A DNA stretch of 64,000 nt from Laguncularia racemosa (GCA_037954665.1 JBBMOL010000023.1:6572001-6636000), one strand, 5' to 3'; counted from the stretch's first letter, positions 38,031 through 51,646 are shown. A program made the numbers and translations. The notes: a model not told the origin generated them from the sequence alone.

Positions 38031-39549
38031 ATTAGCAACGGTAGCTCTATAGTTGATCCATAATTTAGTAAGTTTTGCTGAACTCATGAAATGAAGCATT
38101 GGAAGGACTTCCCAAAAAAAAAAAAAAAAGAGTGAAATAATAATTAATTAAGCATGATATTGATAGATATTCAAAAGATTCAGATTGTCACTGTCATAAA
38201 ATGGCGATGTGGCATGATCTAGCTGACATTATCGTTACATTCATAAAGATAATTTTTTCAACACAATTTAACATAACCTAGGATAGAAGTTACTTTGAGA
38301 AGCAAGTCCTCTGTAAATTGTCTATTAATGTAGTAGTTTCAATAAAATGACCCATATAAATTTCTAGAAACAAGTACAATGTGAAATAATTGATAAGGTA
38401 TGGAAAGATATACATAATTGTTATCTGGTGAAACTGGATCTTGAGCCATTAAGATTAGGAAAGCAATCCAATTTGGAAAAATCCTGGGAAAGATCCACTC
38501 AAATTTGAAATTGCTTGATTAATATGATATTCACTCACCGTTTCTAGCTCCTTACAAGAAAATTTATTCCCATTTTAGAAGTTTACTATAACATTTACTA
38601 TTTTATGTCTTTAGAATGCAAATGCACTAGCTTTGAAGTGTATAAGATTAAATCGCTTTTGAATGCCAATTTTAGATGCCATCAAAAACCTCTTTCCATC
38701 CCTGCACCTAGTATTTTGTTAGTTTACATGAATTATAGCTCTAGTTAGTATCATTCAAAAATAACTATAAGATAATCTTTATTTACATGATTTCGAATAT
38801 AGATAGATTCAAAAATACACGTCGAAATAACCTGAAAAAATGATGATATATGGTGTGAATTTCACTAAGATTTAGATCAGCTGCTATATTCCTTTCATTT
38901 TCACAACTAAATTATTGTGCGCCAAATAATAGAGATAATACATATGATGAATTTGATTAAGACGTGAATTGACTAGTTGCTGGCTAGTTGTTTTAACAAG
39001 TAATGTAGTTATTTTCCTTTCTTAAATGGAAATCTTAACAATTTTATATGCCCATATAAAGACAAATTTGAAACATAGTTATAAATTACTGTTCCAACTA
39101 TGCGTAGTTATAGTTGTGCGCACTTTTGCATATGACATGCATTTTAAATGTTGAACATCAATAAGGTTAAACTCTCTTCTTGTTACGACAAACTTTGATA
39201 TCATCTCATCTAACGATGAATCGTTACTTGGTTGGAATGACGCAATTCTGGAAAGATTCCTACCCGATCTAAATCGGTGAACCAATGTGCCTTTTCATTC
39301 CAACTAGCAAACGTAAAAGGAAAATACATTCACGAGGCATAAATGAAGATATTGTTCGACCCATAAAAAGATGGCATCTAATGTCTTTCCGTTTGATTAT
39401 TCGTTGTGGGAAATGCAATAAAACAACAAGGATTTCAACTACAAAAGAAACATAAAACAAAACTAGAATTTGATAGATTCAAATTACATTATCATGAAAG
39501 CTTCCTATGACACTCAAGAAATAAATTTTAGGGCATCCATAAAGTTAAG

Positions 39550-40683
39550 CTAAGGATACGGACTATTGTTTGGCCAGTTAATGGGGAATCGGAGTTGACT
39601 AGGAAATGGTGGCAATTCTATGCCATTTCCATCAATGCAACTGGACATATGGCTATTATTAGGCCCTGTTAAAGAAGTTCCTATGCTGTTGTTTAACAGG
39701 TTTCCTTGAGGCAGGCTAAAATTGTGTCTCTCGTTATTGTTTTCAATAGAAACATTTGGAAGAATCATGTCGTGTCCAATCTCGAATTCCCCAGCATTTT
39801 CATGTTGTTGCCACATGTTGTGACTCTCATTGCCCCTGCTACTACAGTTGCCTTGACGAAACTGGTTGAGTCCACTATCAGTACTTTGAAAGTACCCCTG
39901 AGGCAATCTAGGGTCGTGCTCAACATGGCCTCCTCTAGGACTGAGGCTAAAGTTGTCTACCTGGTTACCTGTAAGGTCTTGAATAGATAAGCTGTTAATA
40001 CTTGGGGCACTAATGGTATTATTACCATGATTTATGTCAAAAAGCCCTGCATCGTTTATGGTGTTGTTTTCGAGAATATTCCCATTTGGATTCATCATCT
40101 CCATGATTAACCGGTTCCATGGGATAGCATCACTATTCTCTATTTCAGCCATTTGTTGCTCTGTTGAGGTGGAGGGAATAGCAGGTTTTAATGCTTGCTG
40201 GTCAAGAGACATCTGATGAAAGTGCTTAAATCGTTGGACATGTTTCCTTTTTTCCTCCAAAAATGAATTCAAACTATCAAATCCACTTGTGTTGAGTTCA
40301 CCTATCTTCTTGCCTTCCAAATATATTTGGTTCAAGAGATGAGTCGCTTCCATCTCTTTGATCATTTTCAAACACTTAAGGAGTTGGTGTTGCATTTTAC
40401 CTACCTTTTCTTTGAGGTAATACTCTTGATTCAAGAGTTTTTTGGACCTCTCGATTCCAGGAATATTCAAGTACTTGGTGAACAATCTTTGAACTGCATC
40501 ATGATTTGGCCATAAGAGGGGCTCAGTTTCACTTGGACTATAGATGATGAGAAATGCTTCCACATCACATAGTATGGTTAGCTCCTCCATTTTCTTCATG
40601 AAGCCTAATCTTCTCTTTTTAAGGCAGGCTTTTCTAGCATTTTCGTTAAGAATTCTGACAAGCTTGACCTTCTTTCTTGCCAT
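39550..40683 (-). CDS. Type I M-gamma MADS-box transcription factor (AGL80/PHERES-like)
   Basis: An intronless 377-residue protein. Residues 1-60 are a MADS domain starting MARKKVKLVRILNENARKAC, followed by the M-gamma hallmark around the WPNHDAVQRL phrase and a coiled-coil-like segment (about residues 80-150). A long Asn/Ser/Gln-rich C-terminal half ends NWPNNSPYP. MADS domains bind CArG boxes as dimers, and M-gamma proteins typically act in the female gametophyte and endosperm, often paired with M-alpha partners. The ATG at 40683 is the first in frame and gives the conserved N-terminus; the codon at 40749 is only TTG. The lack of introns fits type I genes. It is complete, with no damage seen. 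A truncated second copy lies at 44965-45657. Confidence 0.92.
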   Translation of the reverse strand: MARKKVKLVRILNENARKACLKKRRLGFMKKMEELTILCDVEAFLIIYSPSETEPLLWPNHDAVQRLFTKYLNIPGIERSKKLLNQEYYLKEKVGKMQHQLLKCLKMIKEMEATHLLNQIYLEGKKIGELNTSGFDSLNSFLEEKRKHVQRFKHFHQMSLDQQALKPAIPSTSTEQQMAEIENSDAIPWNRLIMEMMNPNGNILENNTINDAGLFDINHGNNTISAPSINSLSIQDLTGNQVDNFSLSPRGGHVEHDPRLPQGYFQSTDSGLNQFRQGNCSSRGNESHNMWQQHENAGEFEIGHDMILPNVSIENNNERHNFSLPQGNLLNNSIGTSLTGPNNSHMSSCIDGNGIELPPFPSQLRFPINWPNNSPYP

Positions 40684-40727
40684 GGTAATTGATGTGGTGG
40701 TAGTGGAGAAGCAATAGTAGTAGTGCA

Positions 40728-40737
40728 ATTTATATAG
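40728..40737 (-). promoter_or_regulatory. TATA box of the MADS gene
   Basis: CTATATAAAT on the minus strand lies 45-54 bases upstream of the ATG, implying a very short 5' UTR of about 15-25 bases. The equivalent region of copy B is deleted. Confidence 0.55.
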
Positions 40738-42474
40738 ATGACAAGACAAAATATGGTTGTTTTCTTATGACAAGATAGGAATTCGATATTACTAAAATAT
40801 CTTTTGATATAGATGATTGCAATTTTGGAAATAAATATAACTATACTTATTTGATTACCATGTTATAGGTCAAATAGTAAATTCTATTTAAGGAAGCTAT
40901 TTCATAACAAATACTTACTCGCAACTTTTGAAATCAAATTTAGAGTGTTATAGATTAAATTGTTTAATGGCTGTACCAACTATTAAAAAAAGAAAGAAAA
41001 AAAAAAAAACAGAGACGAGATTAAGATATGATAAATTAATTATAATGTTAATGAGTTTAGCTAGGTAAAAATAAAGGGGTAATGTATTATGCAATTTCTC
41101 TATAGATAAATGAGCAAATTAAAGTAATACAAATTCAAATTTTAGTTTGAATATGTATCTTTCATTTAAGTTCACCGTGACATGAAAAGTCACATTAGTT
41201 CATTGATTTAATTAAGGTAAGTATCAATGCAAGAGTTGTATTGCTCCAACCAAATAGCGTTTCATTATTAAAAAGATCATATTAAAACTTAGCTAAACAT
41301 TAATAGTGCTTAACCATATAGACGTCCTCTATCTATAACGCAAACATGTCCTATCAAAAAGCGCGGCAAATTTAATTAGACATAGTTAGCATAGTAATAA
41401 CAACTATATTTCAATTTCATCTTAAGATTAGTATAAATTACTGAGAATTCTTTTTTAGGTAATTTACGCTTGCAAGGAATCAAAAGGGGGGAGGGAGCAA
41501 ATTTATTTTGTTTAAATCTAGGAAAATATCTGCTTGCTGTAGGATTATATATTTTAATAATTAAGGGTGAAAAGTTTAAATTTTTTTTAGGAATTGAACA
41601 AGGAAGTTTAGTGCACTTTATAAGAGAGAGAGAGAAAAAAAAGAAAAACCTTTTTACTTTTCCATTATGATATATATATTAATTGAAAGTTAACTACCAA
41701 TTTATATTGGAAAATAAAATTGATACATCATTTGTGTAAGTTTTGTTATCAATAAAATATATCGGGATATATATATATATATATATAAACAAGAAATTGC
41801 AAGTGGAGTTGGAGCAAACAAAGCAATGTGACATAAATATAAGTATTCTACATTTCCTTTCATGATGACTTTGTAAGATTATTTTATTATTATAAATACT
41901 TCAAAAATATTATTTAGAATTTAAGTGATTATCTATTTAATAATCCTCATTTATTTTTATAACATTAGTTTGTCAAAAAATGTAAATAAATTAAGTCATA
42001 TGATTGGTATTATTTACTAATACCCTAGTGATAAGACCAAAATATTTTTAGTATTAACAATGTAATTATGATATTATTAATAAATAAATAGCAATTTAAA
42101 AGAATTTATTTGGTTAAATACAATCTTATGATGAATGAAATTTAATCTTAAAGGGAAAAAAAGAATATCATTCAAGTAATAATTGGATCTTAAAAATAGT
42201 AAAATGATTCTTATAAGTTTTTTTTAGAAAAAAAAAAATAGTTATGTACGATAGTATATTAAAATTTGCTCTTTATGATATACATATAAAACATAATTTC
42301 TCTTTATTAAAAATTCGAACTCTTTTTCAACTTTGGCCTCAGTTCCATCCCCCACCTAGACCCGATCAATTAAAGCCAAAAAAAAAAAAAAAAGAGTGAA
42401 CTCTCCCAAAAGTTACTAAAGGATCATAAAAATGTATCCTTTAATTGGCCATAGTATTTTTTATCGAAGATTAG

Positions 42475-42505
<31 letters not shown>

Positions 42506-44964
42506 TTAAACCATAACAGATAAAAGAGAATTCAAATTTGATTTATCCTTCTTGAGAACTTAATATTTGTACACTAGATTATAAGGATCTTGACAATATA
42601 TATATATATATATATATTTATTTATTTATTTATTTTTCCAATTATCTAATAATTTTTTCAATTTGCAAAAATATGAAAATATAATATAAGATTACACATA
42701 TATTATGTCAAAGGGGGTGCCAATAATCTTGTATCATGCTCACTAGTAATATTTATATTTTTGTACTTGATATGATGGTATTTTGAAAAGCTTATATAAT
42801 TTTACACATTCATTCATATATAGGTACATACACAATATTATTTTTTAAGAAGGCATATAACATAAGTGGCAGTATCACATGCAAAGCTTCTCACTGATGA
42901 TGCACTTTCCCGTTCAATAGTTAGTAACTTATGCTGGACTCATGAAATGAAGCATTGGAAACTGTAAGGGCTTAAAAATAAATAAATAAACTCGATATTG
43001 ATAGATAATCAAAAGATTTATATTGTCACTATTATAAAGAGGCAATGTGGCTGATAATGATCTAGCTGACATTATCTTTGCTTTCATGAAGATAATTTCT
43101 GAACACAATGTAACATAAACTAAGATATAAATCACTTGGGAAGCAAGTCCTATGTAAATTGTCTATTCATATAGTTTCGGTAAAATGACCGGTATAACTT
43201 TTCAGAGATTAGTATAATGTGAAATTGATAAAGAATGGAAAGAGCTACATAATTATTATCCGGTGAAACTGGATCTTAAGCCGTTAAGATTAGTAAAGTG
43301 ATCCAATTCAGAGAAATCCTAGGAGAGATCACTCAAATTTGAGCTTATTGTGAGATTTTATGGTACAATCAGTTAAAAATAATTATATGGTATAGTTATA
43401 ATATATATTCTAAACTATAATATAATATAAATAAAATTGTCGACAGTATTTTTGATATTCTCGATAACTTCTATAAAAAATTACTAATAAGTTTTATATA
43501 TTATAATTCGAGATAGTATACTATAATTATACTCTAGCATTTCCCTTTATTCACCATTATCCGTAATCCTTTTAGATCATTTCCTACTCACTAAAGTAAT
43601 ACCTCTTCTATTTCCTCATATGAAAATCCATTCCCATTTTAGAAGTTTAAAATCCATTCCCATTTTAGAAGTTCACTATAACATTAGGATGCACTACATT
43701 AGCGTTGAAGTATATAAGATTAAATTTCTTTTAAATGCCAAATTTAGATGCCATCAATAACCTTTTCCATCCATGCACCTAGTGTGTTGTTAGTTTATAG
43801 GGTTAATATCACATTTACTACTTAAACTTTATTTATTTGTATGATTAATTACCTAAAATTTTAAAACATTGATTGACTACCTAAATTTTACATATTTTTA
43901 TAATTAATTATTAAATTTTATGAATTTTTGCAATTATTTACCTAAATTTTGCTAATTTTTATAATTAACTACTATATTTAGATTTTATAAATAATCATAA
44001 AAAGTTTATAAGTGGTAAATTAATATTTTTAAACTTTATATAATAAATTGAAAAAATGAATAGAATTCAAATACTAAATATAACATTTACCTTAATTTAT
44101 ATGAATTATAACTCCAATTGGTAACATCCAAAAATGACTCTAGGATAATCTTCATTGACATGTCTTCTAACATAGATGGATTGAAAAAATACGTGCCCAA
44201 TAATGTACAAGGAAAAAAAAATTGATACATGCATTGAATATCATTAAGATCTAGATCAGCTGCTACATGCCTTTCTTTTTCACAACTAAATTATTATGTG
44301 CCAAATGATGACGACAATACATACAATGAATTTGATTAAGACATGGATGGATTAGTTTATGCCTGTTGTTTTAACAAGCAATGCATTTATTTTCCTTTCA
44401 AATGACTGAGTTTCTTCCATAAATAACTTTCTTAAATAGAAATCTTAACAATTTTATGCTTATATTAAGACAAATTTGAAATGTAGTCATAAATTACTAT
44501 TCCAACGATGTGTAATTATAGTTGTGCGAGCTTTTGCATATGACATGCATTTTAAATGGTAAACATTAATAAGGTTAAGCGCTATTATTGTTACGACAAG
44601 CTTTGATATCATCTCATCTAATGATAAATCGTTATTTGGTTGGCATGATGTAGCTCTAGAAAGATACTTGCCCGATCTAAATCGGTGAAGCATTGTGCCT
44701 TTTCATTCCAACGAGTAAATGTAAATGAAAAATACGTATATGTGATATAAATGAAGAAATTGTTAGACCTACAAAAAGTTGGCATTTAATGTCTTCCTGT
44801 TTGATTATTCTTTTGTTGGACATGCAATACAGCAACAAGGAATTCAACTTAAAAATAATAATAATAATAATAATGGATAGATTCTCGTAAGATCAAATTA
44901 CAATATCGTGAACAGTCCTAGAATTCGCCCAAGAAACAAATTTTAGGACACCCGTAAACTTAAA

Positions 44965-45657
44965 CTAGGGATACAAACCATTGTTTGGCCAATTGATGGG
45001 AAATTGGAGTTGACTAGGCAATGTTGGCAACTCTATGCCCTTCTCATCAATGCAACTGGACATATGGCTATTATACATGCTGTTGTTTAACAGGTTTTCT
45101 TGGGGTAGGATCGAATTATACCTCTTATTATTGCTTTCAACAACAACATTTGAAAGAATTAATTGTGCCATGTTCAATCTCGAGTTTCCTAGCATTTTTA
45201 TATTGTAACCACAGGTTGTGACTCTCATTGCATCTGCTACCGGAATTGCCTTGATGAAGCTGGTGGAATCCACTATTAGTACTTTGCAAATACCCCTGAG
45301 GCAATCTTAGGTCATGCTTAACATGGCTACCTCTAAAATTAAGCCTAAAGTTGTAGTCCCGGGTTACCTGTAAGGTTTTAAAGAGATAAGCTGCTAGTAC
45401 TCATGATAATAATAGTATTGTTACCTTGATTTTATGTCAGAAAGTCTTGAATCATTTATGATGGTGCTTTCGGGAATATTCTCATTTATCTGGATTCATC
45501 ATCCCCATAATCAGCTGATTCCATGGGATAGCAATAGCATCACTATTCTCTATCTCAGCCATTTGTTGCTCTATTGAGGCGGTGGGAATAGCTGGTTCTG
45601 ATGCTAGCTGGTCAAGAGATATCTGATGATAGTGCTTAAATCGTTGGACATCTTTCC
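44965..45657 (-). pseudogene. Truncated MADS-box pseudogene (3' half only)
   Basis: The minus strand matches the C-terminal half of the neighbouring MADS protein: RFKHYHQISLDQLASEPAIP at the start, EIENSDAI in the middle, and QFPINWPNNGLYP at the end. The MADS domain, the dimerisation segment and the promoter are missing. At the break (about 45657) homology jumps to sequence that lies upstream of the gene in copy A (about 40910). Frameshifts split the remainder near 45280-45480. Lacking a DNA-binding domain, it cannot act as a MADS factor. Confidence 0.88.
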
Positions 45658-45784
45658 ATAATGTATACTTATGAGCAACTTCTAAAGTCATATGCAGAGC
45701 GTTATAGCTTGAAAAAATATTAAAAAAAAAAAACTGAGGAGACTAGGAGATGGTATCTTAATTACAACGTTAAAAAGTTCAGCC

Positions 45785-46286
45785 TGTTGGATCCTTAATC
45801 CAACGTTGGCCTTATATGTGAAACGATTATGTGTTGTGGCTGTCATATTAAGTTAAGCTCAATTAAAAGTGATCAATAAGATTTGGTTATTTGAGTCTTA
45901 ATGTATCTAATAGGATATGGCCCATTTTATGTGTAGAGGCCTTATGGGTAGTTTCTATTTTTATGATGAGCTAAAATAGAAATACCAAAAAGGTAACATA
46001 TAGTTATCTATATAAATAGTGGTTATGGTCCCCAGGTCATACACACGCCTTTCTTGTCTCTTTGTATCCCATCATCAAATAGACTATAGGGAGAAAACAA
46101 AAAGGATCTCTCTAAAAGAAAATGTATTGACCTGGAAGGCCGACCACACAACCTAAGAATCGTGGAGCGCAATGGATTCAGGTACGCTTCCGCATATTTA
46201 TTGTTTAATTCTTAATGATCAAACATGAAAAGATCTAGTATTTTGTTTGTGATGATTTTCACATAAGGATAATTCAAGATTCAACA
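45785..46286 (+). repeat. 5' LTR of the copia element
   Basis: 502 bp. It contains a TATA-like TATATAAATAGTGG near 46010 and the phrase GGTACGCTTCCGCATATT near 46181, shared with the older copia LTR at 12236. Confidence 0.93.
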
Positions 46287-46287
46287 A

Positions 46288-46303
46288 TTGGTATCAGAGC
46301 CTA
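46288..46303 (+). other. Primer binding site of the copia element
   Basis: TTGGTATCAGAGCCTA one base after the LTR end is a full match to the initiator tRNA-Met-type plant primer site. Confidence 0.9.
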
Positions 46304-46693
46304 CATTATTTGATCATTAGGAATTACTTTTGTAATTTTTTTATAAGGTGTTATTATCTCTAATTATGGATATTAGGTTTTGGACAAACATTAAAACATG
46401 TAAACATTCGTCTCAATAAAAGAATCCCCAATTCCTGGATTCGTCAAAATCAATGGCTATTGTCTTGTTCAATATTGTCTCCACGAACAGTGTTTAGGAA
46501 TAGCATGATTCCGATATGTTATCGGATTTCTACATGGTGATTTTGCTTTCCGTGATTGTAATTCACCACGGTGAATTAATGTTTTCTTCACGGTCCGTTT
46601 TCGAACGAATTACAATAAACGATGCATCACGTTGCTTCCTCCACGGCCAAACTCTTCCGTATACATGGTCTCGACCCATAGTTATACACGGCC

Positions 46694-46970
46694 GTGTACT
46701 CAAAACGTGTAACATTCTGGTACTTTTTAAGTCAACATACATGGTTGTGTCTTTAGCCGTGTATTCAAACAGTGTAACATTTTGTTAGTTTTTAGGCCAA
46801 CATACACGACCGTGCCTTCAGCCGTGTATTCAAACCGTGTAACATTCTGTTAGTTTTTTGGCCAACATACGCAGCCGTGCCTTCAGCCATGTACTCAAAC
46901 TGTGTAAGATTCTGTTAGTTTTTTTAGGCTAACATATACGGCCGTGCATTCAACCATGTACTCAAATACA
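46694..46970 (+). repeat. 65-bp tandem repeats in the copia leader with CACGGCCGTG motifs
   Basis: Units start at 46694, 46759, 46824 and 46889 (exact 65-bp period) with a partial fifth at 46956. Each contains a form of ACATACACGRCCGTG followed by GCCGTGTAT, and a GTGTAACATTCTGTTAG segment. They lie in the 1.3-kb untranslated leader (46304-47581) between the primer site and gag. Confidence 0.93.
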
Positions 46971-47581
46971 TAATCGCTTATAGATTGATATTTAAGTACG
47001 CCAATTTTTCTTTTGAACTCTAATTTTAATGTTTGAATTATTGAGTCATATTTGGATATGGGTGCTTAGACCCAATAAGTTTTAGTTAAAATTAGAGTTG
47101 CCTTTAACTCAATGTTTGATATAATTTTAAATTTAAATATTGGTATGTTTATATGTATTTTGAGATGAATTAATTGAAGCAACATACTGCCAAAGTGGTC
47201 CCTCTTGCAGAAATTAATTTATTTCAAAATATAAAAAGTTGTGTGCTTACAACTTCTGTGAATTTTTAATCGGCCCAAAGGAAGGTTAATGTTTAACGAA
47301 ATTGGAAGTGCACCTGTGGTAATAAACTCGTGATGATTATTTGGTTTTACATGTGAACAATAAATTGGCCTAAAGGAAGCTTTATTGTTTGATATGTTCT
47401 TATTGTCAGTGTTTGATTACTACGCCAAGATATCACTTAGTAGTTAATATTTTGTCCAAAGATGAAATATTAATGGGCTACCCGGTATTTTGAGATGGGG
47501 TTTACCTATATTTGAATTTATTATTATTTTGTTGTAAGGCTTATGTAAGCTTGTTTATTTGTTTGTTGTTCTCATTTAGCT

Positions 47582-50500
47582 ATGAATAATCCTACTAATA
47601 TTACTACCAACATCAATTCCATTCCTATGCTAAATGGCACTAACTTCAAGTCGTGGAAAGATAATCTATTGATAGTACTTGGAGTTATGGATTTCGACCT
47701 TGCGTTAAGAACTGATTCTCCTTCACCTCTTACTGATAAGAGTACCTCTGATGATAAGAGGGAGACGGAAAAGTGGGAGAAATCAAACCGCATGTGTATA
47801 ATGATCATGAAGAAGGCCATTCCAGAAGCATTTAGAGGTACAATATTTGATAAGATAACTAAAGCTAAGGAGTTCCTTGATGAAATTGAGAAAATGTTTG
47901 CTAAGAATGAAAAGGCAGAAATAAGTACACTCCTGGCAAACCTAATCCCAATGAAGTACAAAGGCAAGGGCAATATTAGGGAGTACATCATGGAAATGTC
48001 TCATCTTGCTTCCAAGCTAAGAGCACTCAAGTTAGACCTCACAGAGGACTTGCTAGTGCATTTGGTTTTGATTTCTCTTCCAGTACAGTTTAGCCAGTTT
48101 AAAGTGAGTTATAATTGTCAAAAAGAGACTTGGTCTCTGAATGAGCTCATCTCACACTGTGTTCAAGAAGAGGAAAGGCTAAAGCAAGATAAGATTGAGA
48201 GTGCTCACCTAGCCTTAACCCCTAAGAATAGGAATAAGGATAATAAAAGGAAAAGGGATAAAGAAGCTGCAAATATGGCACCTCAGAAGACACAACCAAA
48301 GAAGTCGGATGCATCAAATGGTATTGGTTGTCACTTCTGTGGAGCTGTAGGGCATTATAAGAAGCAGTGCACCAATTATCATGCTTGGCGTGCTAAGAAA
48401 GGTACACTTCTTAATTTGGTTTGTTTTGAGGTTAATTTAACTTCGGTACCCATAGACACTTAGTGGATAGATTCTGGTGCAACAACTCACATCAGTGTGT
48501 CTGTGCAGGGTTGCCTACATTGCCGAAAACCAAGTGATGGTGAAAGATACATCTATGTGGGTAACAACAAGACAGTTGAAGTTGAAGCAATTGGGAAGTT
48601 TAGATTATTATTAAAGACTGGATTTTATTTGGATCTTAATGAAACATTCATTGTACCATCATTTAGACGGAATTTGATTTCCATTTCTGCTTTGGACAAA
48701 TTTGGTTATTCTTGTTCATTTGGAAATAAGAAATTTAGTTTGTTTCATGATTCAAAATTAGTTAGATCTAATTCTCTATCTGTTTATGATAATCTTTACT
48801 TGATTGATATTATTGCTTCATTTAATGAATCCTTGCAAGTAAGTACACGAGGTATAAAGAGAAAATTAACTAATGAAAATTCAGCTACATTATGGCACAA
48901 AAGATTAAGTCATATCTCCAAACGGAGAATGGATAGACTTGTGTCAGATGAAATTCTAAACCCCTTGGATTTTACAGATTTTGATGATTGTATTAACTGT
49001 ATAAAGGGGAAATAAACCAATAAAAGGAGATTTGAAGTCAATAGGACCTTAGACGTCTTAGAACTTATACATACAGATATTTGTAGGCCATTCCCTACAG
49101 TTGCTTGGAATTGTCAACAATATTTTATAACATTCATAGACGATTTCTCACGATATGGCTATATTTATCTCATTCATGAAAAGTCACAGTCCTTGTATAT
49201 GTTTAAAAATTATAAGGCTGAAGTTGAGAACCAACTCAACAAAAAAATTAAAAGCATTAGATCTGATTGTGGTGGCGAATACTACGGTAGATATGATGGT
49301 TCAAGTGAACAACGTCTAGGACCTTTTGCTAAATTCTTAGAGGAATGCGGTATTGTCCCACAATACACTATGCTTGGTTCACCCACCATGAATGGTGTTG
49401 CTGAAAGACGAAATAGAACGCTTAAGGACATGGTAAGGAGTATGATTTGTCACTCCACCTTACCAGAATCACTCTTGGGAGAAGCACTTAAGACTGTAGC
49501 ATATATTCTTAACAGGGTTCCAACTAAAGCAACTAACAAAACCCCTTATGAACTTTGGACTGGGAAAAAGCCTAGTCTAAAACATTTACATGTGTGGGGA
49601 TGTCCAGTTGGGGCACGACCTTATAAGCCCAATGAAAAGAAACTGGACTCAAGAACAGTAAGTTGCTATTTTGTTGGGTACTCTGAAAGATCAAGGGGTT
49701 ACAAGTTCTATGATCCCACAACTAAATTAATATTTGAGTCGGGAAATGCTCGGTTCTTTGAGGATGTCGAGTTTGCTGGGGGAGATACGGTTAGAGATAT
49801 TGTCTTTGAAGAGGAATACATTGATATTCCCACAGGTGTTATTGAATTTGGTCAAGATTCTATTCCTAATCTTCTTCAAGACACAATAGAACAAGACAAT
49901 ATTGGAGATCCCATTCAAGATATTGTTCCAAAAGAACAAACTCTACCACCTCAAGAACCTATGCCATTGAGGAGATCCACTAGACAAAGAAGAAGTGCGT
50001 TGCTAGATGACTACATCGTATTTCTTCAAGAACATGAGGTTGACGTTGGAATGATGGAAGATGATCCAATCAACTTCCATCAAGCCATTGAAAGTTCTAA
50101 ATCTCATAAGCGGATTGATGCCATGAATGAAGCGATAAAGTCTATGAAAGACAATGACGTTTAGGATCTTGTCCCATTGCTAGAAGGTATAAAGCCCATT
50201 GGTTGCAAATGGATATTTAAGACCAAGAGGGATTCAAAAGGCAATGTGGAGAGGTATAAGGCTCATCTTGTTGCAAAGGGCTTTACATAGAAAGAAGACA
50301 TCGACTATAAAGAGACTTTCTCACCAGATTCTTTGAAAGACTCTTTTAGGATTATAATGGCATCAGTGGCATAATTCGATCTTGAGTTATATCATATGGA
50401 TGTAAAGACCGCCTTCCTCAATGGTGAAATTGATGAGATGATCTATATGATACAACCAGAAATTTTTGTATCAGGAGATCCAAAAAATATGGTTTGTAAA

Positions 50501-51646
50501 CTTAAGAAATCCATCTATGGACTTAAGTAAGAATCTCGACAATGGTATTTCAAATTTCATCAAGTGATCACTTCGCATGGTTTCGAGACGAATTTGGTCG
50601 ATGATTGTATATACCATAAGTTCTGTGGGAGCAAGCATATTTTCTTGGTTTTATATGTTGATGATATATTGCTTGCCAGCAATGATATAGGCTTATTGCA
50701 CAAAACCAAGAGATTTTTAGCTGAGAATTTTGAGATGAAAGATCTTGGTGATGTCTCTTTTGTGTTAGGAATACAAACACATCGAGATTGCTCTCGAGGT
50801 ACTCTTGGATTATCACAAAAGAGTTATATCAAAAAGGTACTCAAAAGGTATGGCATGCAAAATTGCAAACCAAGTGATACGCCTGTAGCTAAGGGAGACA
50901 AATTTAGTCTTAGTTAGTGCCCTAAGAATGATTTTGAGGAAAAGGAAATGCAAAAGATTCCTTATGCATCAGTAGTAGGGAGTCTAATGTATGCTCAGGT
51001 TTGTACGCGTCCAGATATTACGTACATTACAGGAATGTTGGGCAGATACTTGAGTAATCCAAGATTAGACCATTGGAAAGCAGCCAAACGGGTCTTGCGA
51101 TACTTATAGAGAACAAAAGATTACATGCTTACCTATCGGAAGTCAGATCAAATCGAGATCGTTGGGTATACTGATTCCGATTTTGTTAGATGCCAAGATA
51201 GTATGAAGTCTACATCAGGCTACATATATTTGTTAGTGGGGGGAGCTGTCTCCTGGAAGAGCATAAAACAATCCCTTGTTGCTTCTTCTACTATGGAAGC
51301 AAAGTTTGTAGCATGTTATGAGGCATCCAATCATGGAATATGGTTACGGAATTTTGTCACAGGGCTACGCATTGTGGATACTATTAATAGGCCACTTAAA
51401 TTATTTTGTGATAATAAGTCAGTAGTTCTATATTCTAATAACAATAGGAACTCGACGAAGTCAAAGCATATAGACATCAAGTTCCTAGTTGTAAAAGAAA
51501 GAGTTCAGAGTGGATAGTTGTCTCTAGAGCATATAGGAACAAACTTTATGATCGCGGATCCGCTCACTAAAGGAGTGCAACCCAAACTGTTTCATGAGCA
51601 CACTGCTCGTATGGGTGTCAAGACCTTGAGTGACATTAAGTTTTAG
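47582..51646 (+). pseudogene. copia gag-pol, a single frame with nine nonsense codons
   Basis: From the ATG at 47582 (MNNPTNITTN) to TAG at 51644 the frame never shifts (1355 codons). Order: gag with zinc knuckle C250-C253-H258-C263; protease WIDSGATTH at about 48464; integrase with HHCC site (48890-49010) and D-D-E core (SDCGGEY near 49265, [10 protein letters not shown] near 49394). Then comes reverse transcriptase with MDVKTAFLNG (50398) and YVDDILLAS (50654), and RNase H with GYTDSDF and LFCDNKSV. Stops are at 48461, 49013, 50162, 50288, 50372, 50528, 50915, 51107 and 51515: six TAG, three TAA, no TGA, mostly where copia proteins carry Gln or Trp. As it stands no full polyprotein can be made. 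Confidence 0.93.

Larger units (their letters stand above)
38040..42760. repeat. Segmental duplication unit A (MADS locus)
   Basis: Collinear, direct-orientation homology to unit B (42890-55750) can be followed through many landmarks. ATGAAATGAAGCATTGGAA is at 38088 and 42940, and the 68-codon frame is at 39079 and 44487. The 3' half of the MADS gene follows, then TAAACATTAATAGTGCTTAA near 41293 and 52797, and GGGGTGCCAATAATCT or its variant near 42714 and 55717. Unit A carries the intact gene. Confidence 0.85.

Noticed and set aside
46694..46970. CRISPR-like array
   Set aside because: The 65-bp units are contiguous with no unique spacers, and the context is a retrotransposon leader in a plant nucleus.
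47582..51646. Programmed TAG readthrough or codon reassignment in the copia element
   Set aside because: The same stop pattern appears in clearly dead elements next to it, host genes in the window end normally, and C-to-T decay explains the changes more simply.
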